Origin: Prunella strophiata
Lineage: Eukaryota; Chordata; Aves; Passeriformes; Prunellidae
Reading direction: 5' to 3'
Length of the DNA: 64,000 bases
Assembly: GCA_036583965.1 (NCBI GenBank)
Contig: JAZBQD010000001.1
Location: forward strand, 15,057,892 to 15,121,891
Each line of letters opens with the position of its first letter. The first letter of the stretch is position 1. The notes below the pieces were generated by a model. It did no database searches. It was not told the DNA's origin and saw only the letters and a list, made by a program, of their open reading frames with translations. This document shows positions 26,601 through 39,200 of the stretch, piece by piece. Position numbers and translations under genes: made by a program.

Positions 26601-28779
26601 ATTTGAATGTGCCTTCAGGGACAGAAAGAGTTAATGGAAGTTACCTTGCATTTAGTATTCATTTTTTTTCAGCTTTGTCAGGTAGCAGACAACAAGCCCA
26701 GGCTTGACTTGGAGTATCAGCTCTGTACTAGCATAGTCTTGTGGGCAGACTAATGTAATATTAATTGAATTGACTTCTCTGCTGAGATCAGTTACAAGTG
26801 CAGCATCCAAGTTATTTAACAGTTGGTGCAACTGTATTTAAATTTTGATCATAAAGAACATGCTGGGTTAATAGGGACAGAATCCTGTAGAGCAGAAGTG
26901 ACCTGGGATTTATGTCTTTAAAACAGGATTTGTACAGGGAAAAAACCCCAGATTATTCCTAGACATTGTGTCAGAATGGATATTTTAGTGATAAGTAGGT
27001 TACATAGTCAATATTAATCTTAAATTGACACTCATTTAACTCCTTTAAAGATCTTTGTGTGAACAGCAAAGAAACATTTGTGAGCATGTTCTACAAGCTG
27101 GCCTAATTTATCCTTCCTGAAGAAAGAGATCTGGGCACTGGGCAAACCTGGGAAGGGGAAGGGGAAAATCATGTGGATGGCAATCTAAGTTACCTTAAGC
27201 TCAAAAGCTTGAGTCACTGAGAATTCACAGGAAAAGAGATCTTGTTTCTCTCCAAAGTTACTCCAAATATTTCCAGATTTTGCCACATGCACAAAGCTAG
27301 AATTGAAAATTCTTGTCTGAAGGGTAAGAAACCTTTCCATGCTCTTAGTAAAACATAACAACCACAATCCTACAAATTTCTCATGGAAATTTCAGCTCAA
27401 AAGAACCCCACACTATATTTTCCCTTAGACTATATTTTTAAATAAATCTGTCCTAGGTTTCTCTAGGCCCTCTCATCTTTTCCCCTCAATCTTGATCTCT
27501 TCCATTGTCAGCAGAGGTTCTGCCTTCCTGGACCCCCATCCTTATTCACAGGAAAAAAAAAAAAAAAAACAAACAAACAACTTTCTTCACCTGAGAATCT
27601 GTTTGCTTACTTAGCTGTATAAGTAAAAATTTATCAGGTAAAAAAAAAAATATAGGAAATTAGACTGCAGATTTTGAAAGACAGGTCATTTTATCTAAAC
27701 TGGTTCAGCCTAATAGGAAACTTTGCTGTATATGGCAGTTTGGTTTTGGATTTTGGAGTTTTTTTTAAAGAAATACTTTAAAAAAACTGAGAAAAACTGA
27801 ATTAAAGCCCACTTGCTTCAAAGCGGGTACAGTCAAAAAACGTGGCAGAGTGAAACAGAGCAAGAGCACTAAAAAATTAATTCCTTGTGCTGCTGCTTCC
27901 CTGCCAAAACCCCATGAATTCAAAATCGAATCCACTGCAATTACACCAGTCCCCAGCCACACACCAGGCATCTGTAGGAGCACAGTGAGCAAGAATTGGA
28001 TTTCCCTCAGTTAAGGTGTCAAGGGAACAGCCAGCAGGTTGGAATTGTATCCAGACATTTGCTCATATATATAGCAGTGCAACTAAAAATGCTTTCTGCC
28101 CTTCATCAAGACCCAGCTCACAAAGCTTTGTGACACTTTATCCTGATGCCATTGTAACATTAATACTTTCAAAGAAATAATATGTTGCTACAGAAATTCA
28201 CCAAATTTACCTGCGGGGACAGGTAAATTTAAACAGTAAAAAGCTCCACACAAGAATGTTGTTGTACCTTGGCGAGACAATTGTCTCAGGCTGAGAAGCA
28301 ACCCTACTGTGGAAATGTGAAAGTTTGGGAGTTGAATCTTCAGACCACAGGCAAGAAAAGCTCTTGGGAACCTCATCAGCAAAGTCATTGCAATAGATTT
28401 AGGCACTGGAAGAGGCTTTGAGCTGTCTGGTTCTCACTGAAATGACAGCAGGGCCTCCAAATGCCCTGATATCAAGGTACTCAAGTGCTGGGCCAGGAGC
28501 CTGAGCAGCTCAGCCCCTGTTAGAACCCAGAAAATTCCTCTGACAGCCCTGGATGATTGGAGACCCTGGCAAGGAGATCAAAAACCGTGGCACAGAGTCA
28601 AAAACACCTGTGCCTTTGATTTTAGCCCATGGAAAAAATTACCAACTTTGTGTGAGGATTTACAAGCCACAAGAGTTTGAATAGAGTGATAGTTAATTTG
28701 TCACAGGGTGAAAAAGTAGAATTTTAGGGTTTTTAGAATGGGGGTTCAAGAAGCAAGGTGGAAGAATCTGGGTGTGTCC

Positions 28780-28888
28780 TCTCCTCCTCCTCCTCCTCCT
28801 CCTCCTCCTCCTCCTCCTCCTCCTCCTCCTCCTCCTTCTTCTCCTTCTTCTTCTTCTTCTTCTTCTTCTTCCTCCTCTTCTTCTTCTT
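28780..28888. repeat. CTC and TTC trinucleotide microsatellite inside LTR copy 2
   Basis: About 55 bp of CTC repeats followed by about 54 bp of TTC repeats with a few interruptions. It lies where LTR copy 1 has only a short TCCTTCTTCCTCCTTCTTC stretch, so it grew after insertion. It causes poly-Pro/Ser and poly-Glu/Lys/Gly open frames on the two strands. Confidence 0.92.
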
Positions 28889-29008
28889 GTTCTCCATCTT
28901 CTGCTGTGATGGTGACACTTTCTAATTGGTTTAGAGCAGAGACAGACTGTCTAACATAGGTGATAGGTATTGGAAAATTATTGTAAATAAAGTACATGTA
29001 GTTTTTAA

Positions 29009-29016
29009 TATAAAAA
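29009..29016 (+). promoter_or_regulatory. TATA box of LTR copy 2
   Basis: TATAAAAA at the position equivalent to that in copy 1. It lies about 100 bases upstream of the LTR's AATAAA at 29110-29115. Confidence 0.5.
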
Positions 29017-29188
29017 GTTAACACCACCCTAAAGGCTGGGATTGTGCCTCAACCCAACCTGCTGGACAGACCTCAGCTGGTCAGAGAAAAAATGTAAGAG
29101 ATAAGGGAAAATAAACAACCTTAAAAAGCAGAACTGAGAACTCTCAACTTCTTCAGTCACAGGGCTGAGAAAAAAGGATTTTCTAATA

Positions 29189-32100
29189 TCTCAGGAGCCA
29201 GAAAAACCACAAAGACCCTGAGAAGCCCCCACAAGCAGAGAGCAGCTGGCAGCAGCAGGTAAATCACTCAAATTGCTCCAGCGGATGTTGCAGCCCCCAT
29301 GTCTGCAAATGAGTAAATGATTGTGGGGGAACACCTGGTTCTCATCCCACCTAACATACCTGCCACCAGGCTCAGGACACTGAGGCACATGTGGAAAGCA
29401 GAGCAAGCATTTCTTTAAAATCACTGCAGAAAACATGGCAATATCAGGGGTCAGGGGAGCCTGTGTGCAGAGAGAGCTGCAGGTAATTGTTTATTTTATG
29501 AACTGAAGTGCTTTTGCACAGGATAGAACAGAACAGAAGTAGGCAGCCTGGCAAGGCAAGAACTCAAAAGCCTATTTCCAGACATAAATTTCAGATTGAA
29601 ATATAATGAGACATTTCAATCACTTGGATGTAGTTGTGTAAAGGATAAACAACTCCCTTAATGTGCAAAATTCCCCATGTGAAAGTCTTTGCTCACTGCA
29701 GTCTGAATACCCAAACACTGTGGTCTGTGGTTGTGACTGGCACACAAAGGGGATGCACCTCATGCTGCTGAGGCTGCATTTTACATTTCTGGGATTTGCT
29801 TCACAGTAGCTGCTGGATGATCCAGTGAAATCAGATCTGTATTGTCCAAACACAGGAGAAAAGTCAGACCCACAGGCACACAGAGGCTCATCACTTTCCA
29901 TCCTGTCATACCAGAGCATGTCTGTGCTTTTTGCACTGTAATATCCTTCCTTACAAAAAAAACCTGCCTGAGCTTCTTGCACAGCCTCAGACACCCCACT
30001 GCTGGTCAGAGAGCTTGGATCCTTGCTGGCTGAAAGGCTCTCTGAGCCTGGCCAGGAACTGATGGTCTTCAAGTTGAGAATTGTAATTATCTGAACCCTC
30101 ATCTACTCCAAAATGCACGCTCTTGTAAGAGAAATGTGGCAGAAATATCTAAGGTTTTGTAATTGAGAGAAAAAGGGAAATATTTCTGGTGTCACATTTT
30201 AAACACAAACAGACTTGCAACTGTTGCCAGTACACGTCTGTAAGAAATGAGGGGATTTTTGCCATGTCAGGATTCAGTGGAAATACATCCCATACATAAT
30301 ATATTTCTGGAATACATGTCACATTTGTTATTGTTACCTCTCATTGTAAAGCCCTAAGATCATCCTGCAAACACCTTCATTATTATTTTGAGGTCTCTTT
30401 CTTCTTCTACAGATGAAAATATGAGAAAATTTGGGCAAACACCTGACTTTTGCTCCCACTACAGATGTGGAATCTTCACTGAGAACCATATTGTCATACC
30501 ATGTTCCTAAAAGTTTTGATAAGCTGAACAGACAGTGAAGTTTGTTTTACAGCTAACTGTGCACCCTGATAGCCAACCCACACAGCCTGGCACAGCTCCA
30601 CTGACTTCTGTGAGCTGACAACAATTTGCAAATGACAAAAACATAGATTAAAGCTCTTTTTGAAGGGTTCAGGCTTGATTGCACCAAGGAGTTAGGCACC
30701 TAGCTGCCTTTTAAAATCTGATCACTAAAAACACTCTTAATATCTTCTTATTAGAAAACCTAAATTCAGATAAGAATCTAAATCAGAGTTATTCCCATAC
30801 TGGTAAAATTGTACATCAGCCAGACTGACAGCTATTGTCTGAAAATTATGAACAGCACAGCTGCAGGGATCTTAGTCAGGGATCATCTTGGATTCTGGAC
30901 AAATGAGGGAGTGGAGATGACAAAGTGGCTTAACTTTTCAAAGAAGGCTCTCACCAGTTCAGAGTTGAAGGAAAACTCAACAAGTGAAGGCACACTCTTT
31001 AATGTGGACGACACTTATTCTTTTACATGACCCAGATAAAAATCACACTCAATTCTCACTGTATCTGCTTTCCTAATGCTCATAAACAGAGCTTTTGTAG
31101 TGCTTTGAATTAGATCTGTGATTTGTGAGCGACATGTATAATAATTAGACTGTGAAGATGTACAGTTAATCCATTTAAAGGTGTGAAGAAGTCCATTTAA
31201 TGAACATTATAGTCACATTAGACTTGGAAACATCTAACTCTTTTGTTGAATAAAAAGAAGTTCAATGAGATTAACTTCTCTTAGTTGGTTTTAAAGAATA
31301 CTCAAACATGTCCTACTCTGATAGTGTACTATTCCTTGCTGCATGGTTTCTGCATACCAATGTCTTCAGTGTAGGAGAGTAAGAATAAGACTGGGAGACA
31401 TTCTATTTCAGTTAAATAATTACAAATTAAAGAGGATCACTTCTACTTTCTATACTTACTGTAGTATGATAAGAAGCTGAACTCCTTGAACTTGTAATTA
31501 TATAACAGAAATGTTAATCTCCTGGTTCAGTATTCAGTTCTACTGCATTAAATGTATTCTTACAATTATCAAGTTTACTACATAGCACATAGACATTTCT
31601 ATTGGGAAACCTATTATTTGATCATATCAGATTTTGACCATAAATACCATAATGGAATTCTGTTTTCAAATCTCTCACTGCCACAAAATGACTAATGAGG
31701 GTTAATACACCTATGTAACTTGAGAACCTGGAAAAACATCTCTGTAATTTCTGATTTTCAATTTGTAATGCTAACTGAGTTTCCGATTCTTTTCCACAGC
31801 TTTGTGCAATTAAAAGGAAAAAAAAAAAAAAAAAAGAACATATAAGTCCAAAATACACTAAGTAACTTGTAATAAAGAAATTTAATTTTAAATATATGTA
31901 CTTTAAGCAGCTGTTCTCCTCTTAGGAGAAACTCATTTAGGCTTAAGAGTTACTGGCCGAAGCTATCTTCTTTTCACAGCCCATTATAATGTGTGCCATT
32001 GCCTCTAATAGTTTGGAAGTACAATTTACATCCTCGTCCATTTAAATATATAAAAGGGGTAGGGTAGCCAGTTAGAAAACAGGATCATTCACTGACTTCC

Positions 32101-33261
32101 ACTTACATTTTTTAATGAAGAAAATTGTATCTTTCCAGCAAAATTCTGGCTTCCAAAGCTTTAATGAAGCAATACCTCTGTTAAATAATGAAGATAAGCT
32201 CTGTGGAGAGTCACTTCAGAGAGATTTTAGCCAGTGAAATTCCTGCTTCCAGTGGAGATTCCTGGCTTGCTGCTTGCATCAGGCTACATTCTTTTGCAGT
32301 TTGCAGAGCACAAGCTGATAAAATCAAGAGACAACATAATCCTGGCTAATGAAGGGTGACTTTTTATGTACTGTATGGATGCAGCTGAACATTAGAAAGA
32401 CAATCCTTCCACCTGGGGAGGCTGGGGCAGGGGAAGTACCCTCTTGAGGGCTAACCCTGAACCTAAACTGATCCACAGGTTTCACCTACTGAGCATGCTG
32501 AGCCTTCCAGTCACTGCCTAAAGAAGTGTTTTACCTGTCCCTAGGAGCTGTGCATTGGCACCTCACAGCTCCCATCTGCTGCTCAAAACTCCCACAGCAC
32601 CATTTGCAAATGTCATAAACACATCAGAACCCCCCAATATTTTACTTCCCAAATGTGTTCCTCAGAGTTTTATCAGTGAGACACTTAGGCAGAGGCAAAA
32701 AGGTCAGGAAGAAACAGAACAATGGAAGAAGAGCAGCCCATTCAAGATTTGCTAAGGTTCTCAGGAGCTTTTGGTGGTTTTGATATTTTGTGGGTCTTGT
32801 GCAGCCCAGGGATTTTGCAGACACCTGGGATTGAGGTAACTGGACTCTCTTCTAAAGGTGAACCTTAAAGTGTCTCTGCAGCACCCAGACCCTTTGGCTC
32901 AGCAAGGAGCAAGCCCCAGGGACAGGCTGTGCCTGGCAGCACAGGGCTGGCTCCTGCTAACCCTGGCACCACCCCTGTGCACCCTTTGGACCTCAGATTC
33001 CTCAGCAGCCTTGCTCTCCCCAGGCACTCCATGCTCACTGGAGCAAACAACTGAGATAAGGTGAAATCAACTTTGATTGCACTGCATAGAAAATGTACTT
33101 CCCTTGAAATTTCCTGCCTGCCTCAGTTCCTGGACACACACACAATAAATGCCCTGGCTAATGACTCAATCATGCAAGCTGAGCTACCCTGGCTGACCCA
33201 CAGAACCCCTCACCCAGCCCCACCTGCTGGGGTTTGCTGTGGTGGAGATAAAGGGGGGAAA
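29189..33261. other. Unique intergenic DNA between two solo LTRs
   Basis: The longest frame is 160 codons on the minus strand (30102-29620), Ser/Cys-rich. I see no convincing splice context or family resemblance. An A run is at 31817-31835. Moderately GC-rich at 32850-33050. No gene recognised. Confidence 0.5.
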
Positions 33262-33710
33262 TGATGCCTCAGGTTTAGCTTTTATAATTTTTAGGTTCTG
33301 TGCTGCTTTAGTGTGCACTTCTGAGCTTCATATGAGGGGATGGAGAGCTCTGTGCACAGAGCAGGGAGACAAAACAATTCCTGCTCCAGCTGGGCACCAA
33401 GGACAAATGATCCAAATCTCAGCCCAAGAGCACAAACAGCGTGGGCTGAAGAGAGAAAAACAAGCAGGGTGGGAGTGCAGGGGCTAAAGCTGGAATGGGA
33501 CAATGAACTCCAAGGTGCAAATGGAGCAGAACTTATAAAAGTGAGAGACCTCATGACCAGTTGTGCATTTTGTGCCCATTTTGGTTCATCTTGGGTGCAG
33601 CCCTGGCTGGGCTCTTGTGCTGCTCAAGGTGCAGCCATTGAGGCCTTTAATAAATCCCTGCTTTATTCTTTAGCTCTGTCTAGTTCTAGGTCAGCCTACA
33701 CAAGGCATCA
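33262..33710 (+). mobile_element. Solo LTR of a second endogenous retrovirus family (passerine type)
   Basis: A 449-bp element bounded by a perfect 7-bp inverted repeat, TGATGCC at the left end and GGCATCA at the right end. It carries a TATA box (33533-33540) and AATAAA (33649-33654) followed by a T-rich stretch (CTTTATTCTTTAG), the normal LTR order. Its ends and internal phrases, such as GGGCACCAAGGA, AGCACAAACAGCGTG and GACCAGTTGTGCATTTTG, match my memory of a passerine LTR that begins TGATGCCTC. It is not similar to the LTRs at 10432 and 28519. There is no adjoining retroviral coding sequence and no obvious target duplication (GGAAA on the left, CCTGC on the right). Confidence 0.82.
33533..33540 (+). 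promoter_or_regulatory. TATA box of the second-family LTR
   Basis: TTATAAAA within the LTR, about 110 bases upstream of its AATAAA at 33649-33654. This fits an LTR core promoter; activity is unknown. Confidence 0.5.
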
Positions 33711-36157
33711 CCTGCGTGTGTGCAGAGAGAATAATCATCATTTAACATCACTAATTCTAAGCCACTGCAAGTTTGAAATTATCTCATTTTTTATCTTTCA
33801 ATCCTAGCTAAGCAGGACTTAATTCTCCTTTTATTAGTAGTTTTGGTTACTCTCTAAAATAAACCTTCCACGTTTCAGCTGCAACATCCTTGTCATGTGT
33901 ACTGAGGTCCTGGGGGATAATTTTCTGCCTGTCTCCTTAGGCAGAAACTTATCCTCCAGGACCTCCTTAGTACCTCCTTAGGTACTCTTTACACACATCT
34001 CTGCATTTCACACACACACTCACATCTGCCTTCTATCACAGAACCTTTCCCTTTTCTTCAACATTATTTCTCTACCCATTTTTTTTTTTTTCTAGACTTC
34101 TGATCCTCCACACTCCCTTTCTGCCTTCTCACCTTTGTTTTGAAGTGTGGTGTGTCTGCACATGTTACTTCAGCTGGGGCTTTACATCCCCAGGGCAGAC
34201 CTGAAGGATTATTTGGTCCTAGAGCCTCTACTTTTGATTAGTCAACCAACAAGGTGGTTGGCATTTCCCCAAGGCACTTTTACTTCCCCTCAGTGTGTAT
34301 GCTGAGAAGCACCAGATCTTTTGTGAAAGATACTAATTAATTTTAGTTACTGGTTAAGGTCAGCATCCAGTGCCATGAGTTGTGGATGTCAGACTGTTTT
34401 CTCAGAAAATGCACATGTATGAACTACTCCTATTTGTGGCATCTTCTAGCACCCTCCTTTTTTCTGAATACACCTGAAAAGCCCATTGGCTTTTATTCCA
34501 GGAAAGCTTTTCTCAGATCCCAGCTTGTCTGAGTCACAACACTGAGCCATCTTGGGAATCTTGTCCCTTTCCTGCTGGGTTTTCTTGTTTTGCAAGTAGC
34601 ACACTTCATTCTTGGAGGCCAAGTGAATTCACAGGTCTGAGCAGACCACAGGACAGGAGCATGCTGGGCTAGTTGAGACCCTGTTGTGGCCCTGAGTGAG
34701 AATAACAAGGAAGGTGGGAAGTAGATGATGCAGCATTGCTGTGATAGAAGTTCACACCAACTTCCCGAGGTGAAGCCAGAGCCTGTCCCCTGCTGGAGGC
34801 TGCTAGGGAGAGATGGCAGGGAGCAGATCCTGCCCTCCACCAGGACAAATCCTTCCCTGCTTAGTCAACAGGGACACATCTCCAGAAACAGAAAATGTCA
34901 CCACTCCAGTTTAGCAGAGTCACGTCTGTGAAATTGTGTTTCCTCAGTGACAGCACAGCCCCACACTCTGAACAAAGAGCAGCAAGCAGGCAGCAGATGC
35001 TTGTTTGTAAAGTACAGTCAGCAAACACCTGGAGGAAGTATTCATGTCTCATTATCTTGCAATAAAATTCATATTTCCTCACACACACACAGTCTTACTG
35101 TAACACAAATGTATCTAAATCAGGTTACAAAACTGTTGAGATAATTAAATAGTGCACATAAAAGTGAGCTGGCACATTGGGAAATACACTGCACCGCTGT
35201 TTAAATATAGCAGATAAAGCCATGGGAATGAGGCAAGAGAATATACTGCTGTAAGATTATAGATATAAATGCAAGTCCTGTGCCATGGTGCTGCTGGAAT
35301 ATAGGGAGAAAGTTATTAGAAACAAAATGAATTCAGTAGCGCCTTGAACTCACTATCATAGTCTGGGGCAAGTTAATCACTTCATCCTCATCCACTAACA
35401 CATTTATCCACCTACTAATTCTCCACCTAATTAGAGAGAAATTCAGAGCTCTACTGGTCAGGGAGGCAGGGATTAGGGTTAAGAAAACACTTGTATTTGA
35501 AACCCCCTACCTCTGCTGGTTAGTGTGAAAGATCCTATAAGAAACTCCCACCCTAGCTAATCCATGACCCTCAGCAGGGAGGAGTGTTAACAATTTGGTT
35601 TAAAACTCACACTCTCAGACAAATGCATCAAAAACGGCTTTTCTTCTTTGATTTATAGGTATTACTTGTTTTTCCAAGCTCCATTAAGGACTCTTCATCA
35701 TGTACTGCAAGGGGCATTAAGCACTGAAAGTTGTTCCCAGCTCTGTATTATTCAAAGGCAATTTACACTAATTATTGGAGTCCATGGTGTTACCCATACT
35801 CATAGAATGATCCATCTCAGCAGGCTAAAGTACTTTTGAAATGTTAATTTATTACTGAGGTATAAAAACGTCCTTACATTAAAGCTCAATTCTTTTTTAA
35901 ATGCCAAAAGTTTTTCTATTACTGATATATTACATACTTACTGTTTACTTTAGATACAAGAATAAAGATAGAATTTAATTTACTATATAATAGGGCTTAT
36001 AAAAGCCACTATTAACACAAATCGTGCTGCATTTAAACTCAGTTATGACACAGATATTATTCTTGTTTTTCTTGTTTAGTGATTTTCTCTGTGCACATGC
36101 AAACAGAGCTAATTCATGGAGATGAGCTTTTCAGGCAAACAGCTGCACAGTAAAATG
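33711..36157. other. Unique intergenic DNA
   Basis: Contains a T run followed by CTAG near 34080-34094 and a short CA repeat near 35080. No exon or element recognised. Confidence 0.5.
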
Positions 36158-36252
36158 AAAAAAGTGTTTAACTGGAGAAATATTTCACCAATTCCAAAAT
36201 AATAAAAAAAAAAAAGTGTTTAACTGGAGAAATATTTCACCAATTCCAAAAT
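36158..36252. repeat. Exact tandem duplication of a ~42-bp block (period 52)
   Basis: The block AAAGTGTTTAACTGGAGAAA plus TATTTCACCAATTCCAAAAT occurs at 36161-36200 and again, identical, at 36213-36252. The copies are separated by AATAAAAAAAAAAA. Two perfect copies suggest a recent duplication, probably by slippage between the A runs at each end. Confidence 0.95.
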
Positions 36253-39200
36253 CATCTCATTCATGTTGAAGTACAGATATTGCTGTGATATCACTGCTCT
36301 GAGGAAAATGCATTCATGAATTGGCACAAGAGTGCACCTGTGTATCAAATGCCAACAAAAACCTGCTGAAAGTACCCTGTGTTCAGTTAAATCCTGGCAC
36401 AGAAGCTGCTGATTTTAGCAAGAATTGTTTTGCCAGTGCTGAGCCACTGCTTGCAGGTTTTGTTTTTCTTGGTCACAATGTGTGAAAATAGAGCCACGCC
36501 AACAAAAATTTATTTGACCTTGTGTTGACAAAAGCTCTTGAACAATCAAGGGGATTATTTCTTAACTAGCTCAATCAACAACTTTTACTTCACTTGAGAA
36601 GCCACTGGATTGCAGTCAGTGGTTGGAAGAATCCCTGCCTTGGAAGTGTCAGCGCCTTGGGATGCACAAAGAGTTTGTTGCAAATAAAAAAAAAGCTCCC
36701 TTTGCCTTCCCAAGTCCTCTCCAGGGTCCCAAAGATAGTCCTCACCCATTAAATGTACACTGTTGTGAATTAAGACCATCTGCTTTATATCTGAAAAATC
36801 TAAATGATATCACATAAACAAAGCTTGTAATGATAGGCTAAAATCTATTTTTTATCCAAAATTTTTGGCAACTTAAAATTTGCTTGTGTAGCTGAAATAC
36901 AAAGCACAGCTTTGGAATAGCAATTCTCTTGTTCCCAAACTCTGTCAAGATTTCATACAACCTTGCCCCAAATTTCATTTACTTCTCCAGGTCTCTGTCT
37001 AACCATGGAAAGTACTCCTTCCTTGTGCACAGCAGTTCCTGAAATGAAAGGAATTATGAAATAAAGTTTTATGCCAGCCTAAATCTTGATTGCCACCAGC
37101 ACAATCTGTTTACCCAAATAAATCTAAATTCCAGAGCAATGACTTGGCTCTGTGAGCTGGTCCATGCACTGTAGGTGCTCAGGAGTGAGAGGATTTGCAG
37201 AGCAGGAGCAATTCCATGTGGGAAGCATTGTGCTCCTTTGCATGCCTGAATTCCACACACAGGGCTAGAATTTGCATGCACAACAGTTTGCATACATTAA
37301 GGATTTTTTTCCTTTTTTGCATAAAAGGCCTGGTAGATGCCAAAGCAATGACTTGTGTACAAAACCACAGTAATCCTACCTGCAAGTCAGACCTCTAGAT
37401 AAACAAGCTTTACTTATTTAAAGCAGCTCTTAAACTATGAAAATCTGCTTTAAATGAACACATGTTCTCACAAAGCATGTAACTGGTCATGAAAATGATT
37501 CCCATCAGAGAAGGCAACATTCCACAAATTTCTCCTATAAAATTTGTGTTGTGAATTAGAAGTGAGGCATATTATTATTCTACAGCATAAGCAGGGGGAA
37601 AAAACCTATACTTTTCAGTCATATTTAATCTTCATTTAGTCACAGAGTATGTATTACCTATGGTATATCTTTTATTTTGGGAATAGGTGGGCACAGCTAA
37701 TCCCAGGCTACTGAGGCATGGATCACCACAAATGTTTTGGAAAGAACTCATCCTCATATAAACACCCATTTTACAGAGTAATCCCATTTTTCCATAGCAC
37801 ACTGACTTTTTGCCATGCAGATAAGCCTGTAGGTTATTCAAATTTCTATTTTATTCCTGACTGAAAGTTTGCCAGCCCTTGAGAATTACAACCATGAATT
37901 GTCTCCATATAGAAGTTACCTCCAAATGTGAAAACTGTTTTGTTTCTGCACTCCAGTCCAAGCAATTTGTAGGAACCCTGTGTCACAGAAATCAAATCAA
38001 TTCTCTTCAACAGAGGAACATTTTGGGAGATAAATATAGTTCAGGTGTCCTTTTAGGCAATGAAGTGAATTCCATGCTGCTCCAGACTCACCTTTATCCA
38101 GATAAAAGTCTAGCAAAAGAAGTTTTGTGAATTTTCAGTTGTCACTGGCATTGGCTCAGCAGCACAAAAGGGCAATTTAAGCAATTTGTGATGAGTTAGA
38201 CAAATTTAGGACCTATGAAAAACATTCTGCAGATCTCTCTGCAGGAAATAATTTCTGCTTTTGAATTAGTTGAAATTCCCTCAGAAAATGACAAAATCAG
38301 CATGGGAACAAGGTCTAACCAAATCCTCAGCTTTTCTTCTAAAAGTCTAATTTTAAATTAATGTACCTTGTTTACTGGAAATACATCCAGGATGTGACAC
38401 ACATCTTGGGCTGGGTAAACATTCAGCAAATTGTGACCTCTGGGACTTAGGGAACTTTAAGCAGCAAACTAGAAATCAATGCCCTGTTTCCCCCTGTAAT
38501 TATTGTCCATGCTTCAATCCCCACTTCCCCCCTCCTCTCTGACCATGTTGTTTCTTTTTTTTTTTTTTTAATATCAACAATGGCTTAAATTCTTCTTAGA
38601 AACACCTTCAAGAAAACAAGATTTGAGCTAAAAAAATGGAAATTTCTCCTTGCTTCTCACAAAAAGCAAGGAGCTTCTCCCAGACCTCAGGTTTATGCAC
38701 TCCCTGCAAGCAGTGGCCCACCAGTTTTCAGTGGCCTTGGCTTTGTACAAAGTAAAGATTTCATTGCAGGGCCATATGAAACATTTCAGAAAAGAAGAGA
38801 CACAGATGGCAATCTAACCTAGATTTCAGTCAGTTAAATGGCTGTCAGATCAGGTACCTAAGGAATATGTTTCATCTTATTAGACAGAACAAATCTTTTA
38901 TAAATGCAGTCAATAGAAAAAAAAACCTCAACCCTATTAGCAATCTTACTTGTATTCATTTAATTTTCAGCCACAGTAGCACATTTCATTAAAAGAGTAC
39001 ATTTGCCTCAGACTGTATCAACAGGTTTGCCAATAGCATCAAGCCAGATATTGAGTATTTTGTAAATTCATCAGGATATTGCCATGATGCCACTCAGACC
39101 ACATAGCACCCATGCATTACATATGCAAGGCTGGTGGCACCAGGCAGCTCTTTTTCCAATTAATACATGTCAGAGCAAATTGTTTGGAGGAGGGAAATAA

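Larger units (their letters stand above)
21220..28518. other. Unique intergenic DNA with one GC-rich islet
   Basis: Holds the 48-A run (22371) and a possible regulatory block (23260-23640). A GC-rich islet of about 380 bp lies at 24040-24420; its overlapping 67-119-codon frames on both strands reflect GC content. An A run followed by an AAAC repeat is near 27550. No gene was found. Confidence 0.5.
28519..29188 (+). mobile_element. Solo LTR of the same ERVL-like family, copy 2, with expanded internal microsatellite
   Basis: It starts TGTTAGAACCCAG and ends near TTTTCTAATA, where the expected terminal CA has probably mutated; the length is about 670 bp. It is collinear with 10432-11018, sharing the 5' end, the CCATGGAAAAAATTACC block, GTGAAAAAGTAGAATTTT, TATAAAAA (29009-29016) and AATAAA (29110-29115). 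It is longer mainly because the short pyrimidine stretch seen in copy 1 near 10697-10720 is here a CTC/TTC array of about 110 bp. No retroviral genes flank it, so it is a solo LTR. The 3' boundary is uncertain by several bases, and no target duplication was found. Confidence 0.8.

Noticed and set aside
28733..29027. Poly-Pro/Ser and poly-Glu/Lys/Gly frames
   Set aside because: These are produced by the CTC/TTC microsatellite inside LTR copy 2.
29620..30102. 160-codon minus-strand frame, Ser/Cys-rich
   Set aside because: This is the most protein-like of the chance frames, but the possible acceptor (CCATCAG) lacks a pyrimidine tract and no family was recognised. Conservation testing could revive it.
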